From the NCBI GenBank assembly GCA_963702035.1, contig OY969700.1, positions 620,001-684,000 of the forward strand: a stretch of 64,000 nucleotides of DNA, given 5' to 3'. Source of the stretch: VRUE01 sp963702035 (GTDB lineage: Bacteria > Actinomycetota > Thermoleophilia > Solirubrobacterales > 70-9). The position numbers were made by a program, and so were the translations under genes. The notes under the pieces are model-generated. The model was not told the origin of the DNA and searched no databases. It worked only from the letters and a program-made list of their open reading frames with translations. Of this stretch, positions 47,828 through 56,760 are shown one piece after another. Position 1 is the first letter of the stretch. Each line of letters opens with the position of its first letter.

Positions 47828-47849
47828 TCCCTGTAGTAACCCCAGAAAC
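47828..47849 (+). repeat. att-like repeat, copy 3 (core only)
   Basis: 22 bp identical to the core of copies 1 and 2. Its left flank (CCCAACGGACCCTGCATATC, then CAGAGATACG) resembles the left flank of copy 1. Its right flank lacks the terminator and runs as unique sequence to dxs. This is the right boundary of the array; copy 2 to copy 3 is 3589 bp. The 47850-47978 gap shows no gene. Confidence 0.7.
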
Positions 47850-47978
47850 AGTTCCCAGTTTGGGACGAATCCGGTGCCTACCAAGGAGGCCGCCGGGCAG
47901 GCTAGCCGATTGAGCGCTTTGGTGCAAGCACAGGTAGAAATTTCGTTAACGGGTCGGGCTTCTACGGTGGATTGAGGC

Positions 47979-49985
47979 TTAATGCAGCGCCGGCTCGCCC
48001 GAGCGCAGTGCCGCAAGCACCCGCTCGGCCACCGACTCCCCCGTCAGGCCGACCTCCTCGCGCAGCAGCGCCGGCTTGCCGTGGGTGACATAGCGGTCCG
48101 GCAGGCCGACCCGCATCACCCGCGCCCGGTCGCCGGGGCGGTCGGCGAAAGAGTCCTCTAGGTGCTCGAGGACCGCCGAGCCGAAGCCGCCGGGGAGCAC
48201 GTTCTCCTCGATCGTCACGACCAGGTCGTGGCCGAGCGCGAGCCGCTCCAGCAGCTCGGCGTCGAGCGGCTTGGCGAAGCGGGCGTCGGCGACCGTCGGG
48301 CGCAGGTCGTGAGCGGCGAGGATCTCCGCCGCCCGCAGCGCGACCGAGACTCCGTAGCCATATCCCAGCAACGCGACGCGCTCGCCACTCGCCAGCAGCT
48401 CGCCACTGCCGATCGGTATCTCTTCCGGCTGGGCGGGTAGCTCGGCCCCCTCCGCGGCACCGCGCGGGTAGCGCAGCGCCGCCGGTCCGTCGTGGGCGAT
48501 CGCCGTGCGCAGCATGTTGACCAGCATCGCCTCGTCGCGGGGCGCCATCACCACGACGTTGGGCAGCGGCCTGAAGTACGAGATGTCGAAGACCCCGTGG
48601 TGGGTCGGGCCGTCGTCGCCGACCAGGCCGGCCCGGTCCATCGCGAAGGTGACGTCGAGCTCCTGCAGGCAGACGTCGTGGATGATCTGGTCATAGGCGC
48701 GCTGCAGGAAGGTCGAGTAGATCGCGCAGACCGGCTTCGCCCCCTGCAGCGCCAGGCCCGAGGCGAGCAGCACCGCGTTCTGCTCGGCGATGCCGACGTC
48801 GTAGTACTGCGCCGGCACCTCGTCGGCGAGCTTCTGCAGGCCGGTCCCCCCCGCCATCGCGGCGGTGATCCCGATCACGCGCTCGTCGCGCTCGGCCTCG
48901 GCGACGATCGCGTCGGCGAAGACCTGGGTGTACTGCGGCGGCGCCCCGGCGGCGGGCGGCTTCTCGAGCCGCTCGGGAGCGATTGCCTCCGGTGAGTCGG
49001 ACTCCCTGACCGGCACCGGCTTCGGCGCGGGCGCCCCGTTGACGATGCTCTTCGGCTTGGCCGCGTGCCATTGCTCCATCCCCTCCAGGCCGCCCTCCTC
49101 GGCCGGCGCGAAGCCCTTGCCCTTGACCGTGTGGATATGGACGACGACCGGGCGGTCGGCCTCGAAGGCCTCGCGCAGGGCGTCGCGCAGGGCGTGCACG
49201 TCGTGGCCGTCGATCACGCCCATGTAGGCGAGGTCGAGCTCCTCGAAGAAGAGGCCCGGGGCCCAATAGGCCTTGATCGCCGACTTGATCTCCGGCCCCA
49301 GCCGTTCGATCCTCCCGCCCAGCCCCAGCGGCAGCTTGGTCAGCCGGTCCTCGACTCCCTCGCGGGCGTGGTAGAGGCGCGGGTTGAGCCGCACCCGGTT
49401 GAAGTAGCGCGAGAGCGCGCCGACGTTTGGTGAGATCGACATGCCGTTGTCGTTGAGCACGATCACGATCGGCGTCTGCAGGCCTCCGGCGGCATGCAGG
49501 GCCTCGTAAGCGACACCACCGGTCAGCGCCCCGTCGCCGATCACCGCGGCGACCTTGCCGTCCTCGCCGATCCCCTTGCGCATCGCCTCCTTGAGGCCGA
49601 CCGCGTAGCCGATCGAGGTCGAGGCGTGTCCGGCGCCCATGATGTCGTGCTCGGACTCGAAGATCGAGCAGAACGGGGCCAGGCCGTCGTACTGGCGGAT
49701 TGTCGGCAGGGCGTCGCGGCGGCCGGTGAGGATCTTGTGCGGGTAGGACTGGTGGCCGACGTCCCAGAGGACCTTGTCGCGGGGCGAGTCGAGCAGGCTG
49801 TGCAGGGCGACGGCCAGCTCGCAGGTGCCGAGGTTGGCGCCGAAGTGGCCGCCGATCTCGCCGATCGTGTCGATGATGTAGGTGCGCATCTCCTGCGCGA
49901 CCTGCTGCAGCTGCTCGTCGTCGAGCTCGTGCAGGTCGGCGGGAGAATCGATCCCCTCCAGCAGTCTTGGTGGCTTGTCGCTCAT
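47979..49985 (-). CDS. dxs: 1-deoxy-D-xylulose-5-phosphate synthase
   Basis: 668 residues. The thiamin-diphosphate site is GDGALTGGVAYEALHAAGG with the NDNGMSIS segment, HIHTVKGKGFAPAEE follows, and the transketolase C-half contains VGIAEQNAVLLASGLA with the catalytic Glu. It makes DXP from pyruvate and glyceraldehyde-3-phosphate for the MEP isoprenoid pathway. About 40 residues longer than usual, because of a Pro-rich linker (GAPAPKPVPVRESDSPEAIA and more) between the two halves. Overlaps the prenyl synthase stop by 4 bp. Confidence 0.96.
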   Translation of the reverse strand: MSDKPPRLLEGIDSPADLHELDDEQLQQVAQEMRTYIIDTIGEIGGHFGANLGTCELAVALHSLLDSPRDKVLWDVGHQSYPHKILTGRRDALPTIRQYDGLAPFCSIFESEHDIMGAGHASTSIGYAVGLKEAMRKGIGEDGKVAAVIGDGALTGGVAYEALHAAGGLQTPIVIVLNDNGMSISPNVGALSRYFNRVRLNPRLYHAREGVEDRLTKLPLGLGGRIERLGPEIKSAIKAYWAPGLFFEELDLAYMGVIDGHDVHALRDALREAFEADRPVVVHIHTVKGKGFAPAEEGGLEGMEQWHAAKPKSIVNGAPAPKPVPVRESDSPEAIAPERLEKPPAAGAPPQYTQVFADAIVAEAERDERVIGITAAMAGGTGLQKLADEVPAQYYDVGIAEQNAVLLASGLALQGAKPVCAIYSTFLQRAYDQIIHDVCLQELDVTFAMDRAGLVGDDGPTHHGVFDISYFRPLPNVVVMAPRDEAMLVNMLRTAIAHDGPAALRYPRGAAEGAELPAQPEEIPIGSGELLASGERVALLGYGYGVSVALRAAEILAAHDLRPTVADARFAKPLDAELLERLALGHDLVVTIEENVLPGGFGSAVLEHLEDSFADRPGDRARVMRVGLPDRYVTHGKPALLREEVGLTGESVAERVLAALRSGEPALH

Positions 49986-50845
49986 TCGTTCCTGGTGAAG
50001 ATGTAGTCGGCGATCCCTCTCAGGTCGCCGGTGTCGCCGCTCGCCTCGGCCAGCGCCGCTGTCGCCTTCGCGTGGGACTCGGCCGCCAGCTCGCGCGCCC
50101 GCTCGAGGCCAAAGAGGCTGACGTAGGTGAGTTTGCCATGTCGCTCGTCGCTTCCACGGGGCTTGCCGAGTTGCTCGTCGCTTCCGGTCACGTCGAGGAT
50201 GTCGTCGACGATCTGGAAGAGGACGCCGAGCTCGCCGGAGAACCGGCGATAGGCAATTGTCTCACTTTCGGTCACGCCCTCAAGCGTAAGTACCACGCCG
50301 ACCGCGGCGGCGATCAGCCGGCCGGTCTTCAAGCCGTGCAGCGCACGCAGCGCCTCGGCGTCGCCGGCCTCGCCGATCACGTCCACGTACTGGCCGCCGA
50401 CCATGCCGTCGACGCCCGTCGCACCGGCCAGCTCCGACAGCGCGGCGAGCACCCGCGCCGGCTCGCCGGGCTGCGCGCAGAAGAGGCGGATCGCCTCGGC
50501 GAAGAGGCCGTCCCCGGCAAGGATCGCCACGTCCTCGCCGTACTTGACGTGCGCGGTCGGCAGGCCGCGGCGCAGGCCGTCGTCGTCCATCGCCGGCAGG
50601 TCGTCGTGGATCAGCGAGTAGGTGTGGATCAGCTCGAGCGCCGCCGCCACCGGTAGGTAGTGCGCCGGGTCGGCACCGAGGGCGCGCGCGGTAGCCAGGG
50701 CGAGGACCGGCCGCACCCGCTTGCCACCGGCGAGCAGCGAGTAGCGCATCGCCTCCTCGAGGCCCGCCGTCGCGGCTTGGTCGGCAAAGCGAAGGCGCTC
50801 CAGCTCAGCGTCGACCAGAGCGCGCAGATCCTCGGGGTAGCTCAC
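49982..50845 (-). CDS. polyprenyl diphosphate synthase (FPP/GGPP type)
   Basis: 287 residues from GTG 50845. The two Asp-rich motifs are SLIHDDLPAMDDDGLRRG and FQIVDDILDVTGSDEQLGKP, and the GGKRVRP segment is near the N-terminus. The size and FARM region suit a farnesyl or geranylgeranyl diphosphate synthase (IspA-like). It uses the precursors supplied via the adjacent dxs. Overlaps xseB by GTGA. Confidence 0.93.
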   Translation of the reverse strand: MSYPEDLRALVDAELERLRFADQAATAGLEEAMRYSLLAGGKRVRPVLALATARALGADPAHYLPVAAALELIHTYSLIHDDLPAMDDDGLRRGLPTAHVKYGEDVAILAGDGLFAEAIRLFCAQPGEPARVLAALSELAGATGVDGMVGGQYVDVIGEAGDAEALRALHGLKTGRLIAAAVGVVLTLEGVTESETIAYRRFSGELGVLFQIVDDILDVTGSDEQLGKPRGSDERHGKLTYVSLFGLERARELAAESHAKATAALAEASGDTGDLRGIADYIFTRNE

Positions 50846-51018
50846 TCCTCAGACTCGCGGATGCGGCGGTTCGCCTCCTCGACCGCCTCGGTCGAGAGCT
50901 CGGCCGCCTCGTGGGCCAACTCCGCGGCGCGCTCATCGCTCACCTCCGAGCTTTCCAGCTCGGCGGCGATCGCCTGTAGGCGGGCGGAGATCTCGCGCAA
51001 CCGCTCCTCCTCGCTCAC
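50842..51018 (-). CDS. xseB: exodeoxyribonuclease VII small subunit
   Basis: 58 residues from GTG 51018. The sequence LREISARLQAIAAELESSEV then AAELAHEAAELSTEAVEEAN RR matches the helical XseB pattern, shorter than the usual 70-80. Its start overlaps the nusB stop and its stop overlaps the prenyl synthase start. The order nusB-xseB-prenyl synthase-dxs is common in bacteria. The large subunit gene xseA is not in the window. Confidence 0.8.
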   Translation of the reverse strand: MSEEERLREISARLQAIAAELESSEVSDERAAELAHEAAELSTEAVEEANRRIRESEE

Positions 51019-51401
51019 TTCACCGCACCTCCCTGGCGCTCGCGCACGATCGCGCCGAGGATCCCGTTGACGAAGCCGGGCGCGTCGGCGCCGCAGTACT
51101 CCTTGGCGATTTCGACCGCCTCGTCGATCGCCACCTCGTCGGGCACGTCCTCGCTGTGCTCGATCTCATAGAGGGCGACCCGCATCACGTTCAGCTCCAG
51201 CGGCGCGATCCGCTTCAGCTCCCAACCGCGAGCGTGAGCGCCGATCGTCGCGTCGAGCGCCTCGCGGTGGGACTCGATCGCCTCGGCCAGCTCGCGCGTG
51301 AACGGCCGGGCCTCACCCAGCAACTCGCCAAGCGGGCGCCCGGTGACGTCGCGCTGGTAGCAGGCGAAGACGGCGTCGCGTCGCTGGTCGGATCTGCGCA
51401 T
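51015..51401 (-). CDS. nusB: transcription antitermination factor NusB
   Basis: 128 residues. Helical RNA-binding protein with RRSDQRRDAVFACYQRDVTG, an RIAPLELNVMRVALYEIEHS segment, and VAIDEAVEIAKEYCGADAPG followed by FVNGILGAI, all typical of NusB. It binds boxA with S10 in rRNA operons. Thirty-four bp downstream of efp. Confidence 0.93.
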   Translation of the reverse strand: MRRSDQRRDAVFACYQRDVTGRPLGELLGEARPFTRELAEAIESHREALDATIGAHARGWELKRIAPLELNVMRVALYEIEHSEDVPDEVAIDEAVEIAKEYCGADAPGFVNGILGAIVRERQGGAVK

Positions 51402-51435
51402 CGGCCTATTCTCGCGCTTCGGAGCGGCGGCGCCG

Positions 51436-51996
51436 TTAAGCGCGGGAGATGTACTTGGCGCTGTCGGTGTCGACCCGGACCGTCTCGCCCTCGTCGATGA
51501 AGAGTGGCACCTGCACGACCACGCCCGACTCCAGCGTCGCCGGCTTGGTGCCGCCGCCGGAGGCCGTGTCGCCCTTGACGCCGGGATCGGTCTGCGTGAC
51601 CTTCATCTCGACCGCGCCGGCGACCTGCACGTCGCTCGGCGATTCGTCGACGAAGAGGACGTCGACCTCGTCGTTGGGCAGGACCCACTGCATCGACTCG
51701 CCGACGATCTCGCTCGGGATCTCGATCTGCTCGTAGTCGCCCGTGTCCATGAAGACAGCGGCCTCGCCGGAGTCGTAGAGGTACTGCATCTTGCGCGACT
51801 CGGTGTGGACCGGCCTGAACTTCTCCCCCGCCCTGAACGTCTTGTCCTGCACCGAGCCATCGCTGATCTTGCGCAACTTGGTGCGCACGAACGCCCCGCC
51901 CTTGCCGGGCTTGACGTGCTGGAACTCGAGGATCTTGAAGACGGACCCGTCGATTTCGACGTGGCTGCCGTTCTTGAACTGGTTGGTCGAGATCAC
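51436..51996 (-). CDS. efp: translation elongation factor P
   Basis: 186 residues. The three beta-barrel domains open with ISTNQFKNGSHVEIDGSVFK, and the modifiable tip is KPGKGGAFVRTK, where the Lys after PG is present. The C-terminal domain contains GGGTKPATLESGVVVQVPLF with the conserved signature. EF-P relieves ribosome stalling at polyproline. The adjacent nusB is the common arrangement. No epmA or earP partner was seen. Confidence 0.96.
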   Translation of the reverse strand: MISTNQFKNGSHVEIDGSVFKILEFQHVKPGKGGAFVRTKLRKISDGSVQDKTFRAGEKFRPVHTESRKMQYLYDSGEAAVFMDTGDYEQIEIPSEIVGESMQWVLPNDEVDVLFVDESPSDVQVAGAVEMKVTQTDPGVKGDTASGGGTKPATLESGVVVQVPLFIDEGETVRVDTDSAKYISRA

Positions 51997-52071
51997 GGCC
52001 GCGAATCCTAGAGACCTCTGGCTGCGGCCGGGCGGCGGGCGCCAGTCTTTAACCTAGGTCTTGCCTGGGAG

Positions 52072-52551
52072 ATGAAGAGGATGCTGGGGACATTTGCCGC
52101 GGTTGCTATCGCGATGCTTGCCATCGCGCCGCTGGCGGCCGGCGAAGAACAGACGCGCGACAGCTACAAGACGCAGGTCGAGCCGATCTGCCAGGCGAAC
52201 CGCGGCGCCAACGAAAAGATCATGGCCGGCGCCAGGCAACGGGTCAACAGGGGCAGACTCGAGTCGGCCGGGAAGCAGTTCATCCGGGCCTCGGGCTCTG
52301 TCGGAGGGATGATCAAACGTCTGGCGACGATCCCCGCGCCAACTGCCGACGAACGACGGGTCGAACATTGGCTCGGCTCCATAAAGCTGCTCAAGCAACG
52401 ACTACGCGACGTCGGCAAGTACTACAAGGCCGGCGAAAAGATCAAAGCGACGCACACCGCGATCCTCGCCGAACGCGCCGGGCTCTCGGCCAACAACACC
52501 AGCATCGTCTTCCACTTCCACTACTGCCGCTTCAGCCGCATCGGCGGCTGA
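52072..52551 (+). CDS. secreted helical two-Cys protein of unknown function
   Basis: 159 residues. The signal peptide is MKRMLGTFAAVAIAMLAIAP LAAG. The mature part is all helical with Cys in YKTQVEPICQANRGANEKI and Cys in FHFHYCRFSRIGG. The spacing of IC-x3-N, the LATIPAPTADE segment and the late Cys resembles the external domain of the kinase at 2213-3724. No catalytic motif. Stand-alone gene. Confidence 0.7.
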   Translation: MKRMLGTFAAVAIAMLAIAPLAAGEEQTRDSYKTQVEPICQANRGANEKIMAGARQRVNRGRLESAGKQFIRASGSVGGMIKRLATIPAPTADERRVEHWLGSIKLLKQRLRDVGKYYKAGEKIKATHTAILAERAGLSANNTSIVFHFHYCRFSRIGG

Positions 52552-52581
52552 GCGCCGCCGCGCGGGCGGGCGCGACCACGC

Positions 52582-53391
52582 TCAATCGCTCGATTCCGCC
52601 CCGGTGCTCGTCGTCAGGCTCGAGGCGGCGCCGCCGGACAGCACGCGGCGGACCAGTCCCGGAAGGAGGATGCGGGCGACGGCGGCCAGCGCGTAGGGGC
52701 GCGGCACGTAGCGCTCCGCCTTGCCGCGCAGGCCGGTCTCGACGATCGCCTCGGCGACCTTCTCCGGCTTGGAGACCGTCCAGCGGGTCAGCGCCCGCTC
52801 GCGCAGCTCGGTCGCCGGGAAGCCCTCGGTCTCGATGAAACCGGGCAGCACCATGCCGACGTGGACGCCGTGCGGGCGCTCCTCGGCGTAGAGGGCGTCG
52901 GTCCAGCCGATCAGGGCGAACTTGCTGGCCGAGTAGGAGCCGGTCCGCGCCCGCGCGACCCGACCGGCGGTGCTGGCGACGTTGACGATCGCGCTCGGCG
53001 TCGAGGCCCGCAGCGCCGGCAGCAGGGCCTCGGTGAGGCGGGCGACGGCGTCGAAGTTGATCTCCATGTGGCGGCGCACGTTCTCGTAGCCCGCCTCGCC
53101 GAAAGAGCCGCGCCAGGAGGCACCGGCGTTGTTGACCAGCAGGTTGAGCCGGCCGCCGTGGCGCTCGGCGACGTGGGCGCGGACCCGCTCAGGGGCGTCC
53201 GGCGCGGTCAGGTCGACGGCGAGCCAGCTCGCCTCGCAGGGCAGTGCCTCGGCCAGGGCGCGCAGCCGCTCCTCGCGCCGAGCGACCAGGATCAGCTCGG
53301 CGCCCGGCTCGCGTGCGAGCCGTTTCGCCGCCGCCTCGCCGATGCCGCTCGAGGCCCCGGTAACCAGGTAGATCTTGGTCGCTTCGCTCAC
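52582..53391 (-). CDS. short-chain dehydrogenase/reductase (SDR)
   Basis: 269 residues from GTG 53391; ATG 53445 is the alternative and adds 18 residues. It has the cofactor motif TGASSGIGEAAAKRLA, NNAGASWRG, the catalytic Ser in VASTAGRV and SYSASKFALIGW. The C-terminal region is hydrophobic (LAAVARILLPGLVRRVLSGG), as in SDRs associated with membranes or lipids. Substrate unknown. Divergent from the M42 peptidase. Confidence 0.88.
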   Translation of the reverse strand: MSEATKIYLVTGASSGIGEAAAKRLAREPGAELILVARREERLRALAEALPCEASWLAVDLTAPDAPERVRAHVAERHGGRLNLLVNNAGASWRGSFGEAGYENVRRHMEINFDAVARLTEALLPALRASTPSAIVNVASTAGRVARARTGSYSASKFALIGWTDALYAEERPHGVHVGMVLPGFIETEGFPATELRERALTRWTVSKPEKVAEAIVETGLRGKAERYVPRPYALAAVARILLPGLVRRVLSGGAASSLTTSTGAESSD

Positions 53392-53460
53392 CGCGGGGAA
53401 AACTATTCCAATTGCCTCGTTGCGGACGTCTGTTCGACTCGACATACTGCTGCCTCTGCA

Positions 53461-54510
53461 ATGGTCGAGATCCCTTCGCTGCTAGACAAACTGCTCCGCG
53501 CCGGCGCGCCCTCGGGGCACGAGGGCCCTGCCGCGACGATCTGGCGAGACGAAGCCTCTTTCGCGGAGCTCTCGGCCGACGGCCTCGGATCCTCGATCGC
53601 CCGCGTCGGCGAGGAGGCGCCGCTGCTCGCCGTCGTCGGCCATATCGACGAGATCGGCCTCGTCGTCACCCACATCGACGAGAAGGGCTTCCTCTGGTTC
53701 GCCCCGATCGGCGGCTGGGACCCGCAGATCCTGGTCGGCCAGCGGGTCGAGGTGCGCGGCCGCGACGGGCTCGTTCCCGGCGTCGTCGGTCGCAAGCCGA
53801 TCCACCTGCTCGACCCCGACCAGCGCAAGAAGGTGGTCGAGCTGAAGGGTCTCCATATCGATATCGGCGCCGCCGACCGCGACGAGGCGGCCGGCCTGAT
53901 CCGCATCGGCGACCCGGTCGTGATCGCGGCAGAGCCCGTGCGGCTGGCCGGCGACCGCCTGGTCTCACGGGCGATGGACAACCGGATCGGCGCCTACGTC
54001 GCGCTGGAGGCGTTGCGCCGCTGCCACGAGCGCGACTCGCTGAGCGGCAGCTTTGCCGCGATCGCCGCCGTCCAGGAGGAGATCGGGCTGTTCGGCGCGC
54101 GCACCTCGGCCTTCCAGGTGCGGCCGGACCTCGCGGTCGCGATCGACGTCACCCACGCCACCGATGCCCCCGGCGTCGACGAGAAGGAGGTCGGCAGCCA
54201 CCCGCTCGGCTCCGGCCCGGCGATCGGTCGCGGCTCGACCCTCTCGCCGAAGGTCTTCGAGCTGCTGGTCGAGACCGCCGAGGAGGCGGGGATCGAGCAC
54301 ACGATCAGCGCCAGCGGCCGCGGCACCAGCACCGACGCCGACTCGATCCAGATCTCCCGCGCGGGAATCCCGACCGGCCTTGTCTCGGTCCCGCTGCGCT
54401 ACATGCACTCGCCGGTCGAGCTCTGCGACCTCGGCGACCTCGAGGCGACCGTCGAGCTGATCGCCGCCTTCGCCGCGCGGCTGCGGGCCGGCGTCGACCT
54501 CAGCCGCTAG
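53461..54510 (+). CDS. M42-family aminopeptidase
   Basis: 349 residues from ATG 53461; the frame is open further left but overlaps the SDR gene. Metal ligands lie in AVVGHIDEIGLVVTHIDEKG (H-x-D), SRAMDNRIGAYVAL (bridging Asp) and AAVQEEIGLFGARTS (catalytic EE), AIDVTHATDAPG and YMHSPVELCDLGDLEATVEL. This is the PepA-like glutamyl/deblocking aminopeptidase pattern, which forms large dodecamers in the cytosol. It ends at a strong hairpin. Confidence 0.9.
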   Translation: MVEIPSLLDKLLRAGAPSGHEGPAATIWRDEASFAELSADGLGSSIARVGEEAPLLAVVGHIDEIGLVVTHIDEKGFLWFAPIGGWDPQILVGQRVEVRGRDGLVPGVVGRKPIHLLDPDQRKKVVELKGLHIDIGAADRDEAAGLIRIGDPVVIAAEPVRLAGDRLVSRAMDNRIGAYVALEALRRCHERDSLSGSFAAIAAVQEEIGLFGARTSAFQVRPDLAVAIDVTHATDAPGVDEKEVGSHPLGSGPAIGRGSTLSPKVFELLVETAEEAGIEHTISASGRGTSTDADSIQISRAGIPTGLVSVPLRYMHSPVELCDLGDLEATVELIAAFAARLRAGVDLSR

Positions 54511-54511
54511 C

Positions 54512-54554
54512 CCGACCTGCATCGAGCCCCAAATAGGGGTCCGATGCAGGTCGG
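54512..54554. terminator. hairpin terminator between convergent genes
   Basis: Perfect 13-bp arms (54512-54524 CCGACCTGCATCG with 54542-54554), plus an inner CCCC/GGGG and the loop AAATA. It lies between the stop of the M42 gene and the stop of the convergent GGDEF gene and would serve both. No T-tract. Confidence 0.75.
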
Positions 54555-54562
54555 ATGAGGGA

Positions 54563-55657
54563 TCAGTTGGCGCAGACCATGACCCGGTCGCGCCCCGCCG
54601 CCTTGGCCGAGTAGAGCGCCTCGTCGGCCAATCCGACCAGCTCGTCGGTGTCGAGCGACCCCGGCCGCGAGACGGCGACACCGATGCTGATCGTCATCGC
54701 CACCCCGGCGGGGCGGCGCTCACGCACGGCCACCCGCAGCCGCTCGCCGACGGCGACGGCATCGGCTTTCGTCGCGCCGGGAAGGACGACGAGGATCTCC
54801 TCGCCGCCGACACGGTAGATCGAGTCTCCCGCGCGCAGAACCGAGCGCATCGTGTAGGCGACATCCTGCAGCACGGCATCGCCGGCGGCGTGGCCGAGCT
54901 CGTCGTTGACCCGCTTGAAGCGATCGAGGTCGCAGAGCAGAAGCGCGTGCGAGGAGCCCTCCTTGCCGCCGACCGGCTGGCCGTCCAGCTCGGCGAGGCG
55001 CTGCTCGAGCGCGTTGCGGTTGAAGAGGCCGGTGAGGGGATCTAGGGTCGAGCGGCGACGGTGGGCGCGGTCGGACTCGACCAGGGCGCCGGAGAGGATC
55101 ACCGTGCTGAGCACCAGAGCGACGGCCGCGATCAGCTCCTGGTGGTGCGCCGAGGCCGCCGCGGAGTCGAGGCCGACCGTGCTGCCCAGGAGCAGGGCCA
55201 AGATGTACGCCGTGCCGATCGCGATTCCCCGCGTGGAGAAGCGGGCGCCGAGGGTCACCGCCGGCAGCGCGAACCACATCAGCACCGGGCTACCGGCGCC
55301 CCCGGTCACGACCACCGCGTCGGCGAGCAGCAGAGGCAGGATGCCCCAGGCGGCCGCCACCCAGACAGCCGGGTGCTCGCTGTTGCCCATGAAGCTGTCG
55401 GCGACGGCGAAGCCGCCGAGGCCGGCCAGAAGCGGGACGACCCACCACCAGCCGACTTCGGGGCCGGCCGAGGCGAGTGCCAGGCCGAGGATCGCGAAGC
55501 AGGCAAAGCGGTAGGGGCGCAGCCTCATCTCCATGTCGAGCAGGCGCTCGCGACGGGCGTCGTCGCGGGCGGCGACAAGCGACTCCTTGGCGGGCGCAGA
55601 GAAGCCTGAGCCGCCGCTGAGCCGTGCCGAAGGGGTCTTCAGGCCGTCGAGTCTCAC
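54563..55657 (-). CDS. membrane diguanylate cyclase (GGDEF)
   Basis: 364 residues if started at GTG 55657; the start is uncertain. About six membrane helices follow a 45-residue cytosolic segment (for example FACFAILGLALASAG, VGWWWVVPLLAGLGGFAV, ELIAAVALVLSTVILSGALV). The catalytic domain has DPLTGLFNRNALEQRLAEL, LLLCDLDRFKRVNDELGHAA and the active-site YRVGGEEILVVLPGA (GGEEI). All residues needed for c-di-GMP synthesis are seen. This contrasts with the degenerate protein at 4668-5897. Confidence 0.9.
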   Translation of the reverse strand: MRLDGLKTPSARLSGGSGFSAPAKESLVAARDDARRERLLDMEMRLRPYRFACFAILGLALASAGPEVGWWWVVPLLAGLGGFAVADSFMGNSEHPAVWVAAAWGILPLLLADAVVVTGGAGSPVLMWFALPAVTLGARFSTRGIAIGTAYILALLLGSTVGLDSAAASAHHQELIAAVALVLSTVILSGALVESDRAHRRRSTLDPLTGLFNRNALEQRLAELDGQPVGGKEGSSHALLLCDLDRFKRVNDELGHAAGDAVLQDVAYTMRSVLRAGDSIYRVGGEEILVVLPGATKADAVAVGERLRVAVRERRPAGVAMTISIGVAVSRPGSLDTDELVGLADEALYSAKAAGRDRVMVCAN

Positions 55658-55701
55658 CCAATGCGCATCGGGCTCCGCGACGCTCAGACTTAAGGTTGCA
55701 C

Positions 55702-56760
55702 CTACTCGACCAGCTGAAGTTCTTTGGGCAATGCGCTCAGGTTGCGGCAGCCGCCGTCGGTGACGACGACGAGATCCTCGATCCGCACGCCGAGCTCGCC
55801 CGGCAGGTAGACGCCGGGCTCGATCGTCACCACTTCGCCCGCCGCAAGTACGTCCTCCGAGCGCGGCGAGACGCGCGGCGCCTCGTGCACCTCGAGCCCG
55901 ACGCCATGGCCGAGTCCGTGGCCGAAGCGCTCGCCGTGGCCGGCCGCGACAATCGCCTCGCGGGCAACCGCGTCGAGCGCCTCGCCGCCGATCCCGGCGG
56001 CGACCGCCTCGAGCGCCGCCGCCTGCGCGGCCCGCACCGTCTCGTAGACCTCGCGGCCTCGCTCGCCCGGCTCGCCGACGGCATAGGTCCGGGTGCCGTC
56101 CGAGCAGTAGCCGTCGAGCTTTGCACCCATGTCGAAGACGACCAGCTCGCCCTGCTCGATCGGGCGCCCGCCCGGCTCGGCGTGCGGCAGCGCCCCGTTG
56201 GGCCCGGCGGCGACGATCGCCGGGAAGGAGGGATCGCCGCCCAGCTCGCGGATCCGCGCTTCCGCGGCGCGGGCGACCTCGCGCTCGGGACGGCCGCCGA
56301 GGCCGCGCTCGACGCTCCAGGTCCAGACCTCGTCGGCGAGCGCCGAGCTGGCGGCGATCGCCGCCAGCTCGTCCTCGTCCTTGACCCGGCGCAGCCTCTC
56401 GACCGAGCCGCCGGCCGCGACCGGCTCGACCCCCTCGGCGAGTTTCCCTCGCAGCCGCTCGAGCAGGCGGACCGATACGTGGTCGTCCTCGAAGCCGACG
56501 CGGCCGCTGAGATGCGCGGCGATGCCGCCCAGCCAGTCGTCGCTGACCGTAATCGTCTCCCAATCCTCGACCTCCGCCGCGGCCCGCTCGGTGTAGCGGA
56601 AGTCGGTCAGGAAGAGGCGCGTCTCGGGGCCGCAGACGCAGGCGCCGTTGGTGCCGGTGAAGCCGGTCAGGTAGCGGATGTTGACCAGCTCGGTGACCAG
56701 CATCAGGTCCAGCTCGCGCTCGGCCAGTCCGGCCGCGAGGCGGTCGCCGCGGCCCTTCAT
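55702..56760 (-). CDS. pepP: M24-family Xaa-Pro aminopeptidase
   Basis: 352 residues. N-terminal creatinase-like domain, then the pita-bread domain with the metal ligands in VVFDMGAKLDGYCSDGTRTY (both Asp), FGHGLGHGVGLEVHEAP (His), then VVTIEPGVYLPGELGVRIED (Glu and Glu). It removes N-terminal residues before proline. Coupled to aroQ by a 4-bp overlap. The aroQ-pepP-efp-nusB order, common in bacteria, is broken here by a five-gene insertion or rearrangement. Confidence 0.93.
   Translation of the reverse strand: MKGRGDRLAAGLAERELDLMLVTELVNIRYLTGFTGTNGACVCGPETRLFLTDFRYTERAAAEVEDWETITVSDDWLGGIAAHLSGRVGFEDDHVSVRLLERLRGKLAEGVEPVAAGGSVERLRRVKDEDELAAIAASSALADEVWTWSVERGLGGRPEREVARAAEARIRELGGDPSFPAIVAAGPNGALPHAEPGGRPIEQGELVVFDMGAKLDGYCSDGTRTYAVGEPGERGREVYETVRAAQAAALEAVAAGIGGEALDAVAREAIVAAGHGERFGHGLGHGVGLEVHEAPRVSPRSEDVLAAGEVVTIEPGVYLPGELGVRIEDLVVVTDGGCRNLSALPKELQLVE

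Noticed and set aside
52861..53460. N-terminal 200-codon extension of the M42 peptidase frame
   Set aside because: It is antisense to the SDR gene and has shadow composition; ATG 53461 gives a normal M42 length.
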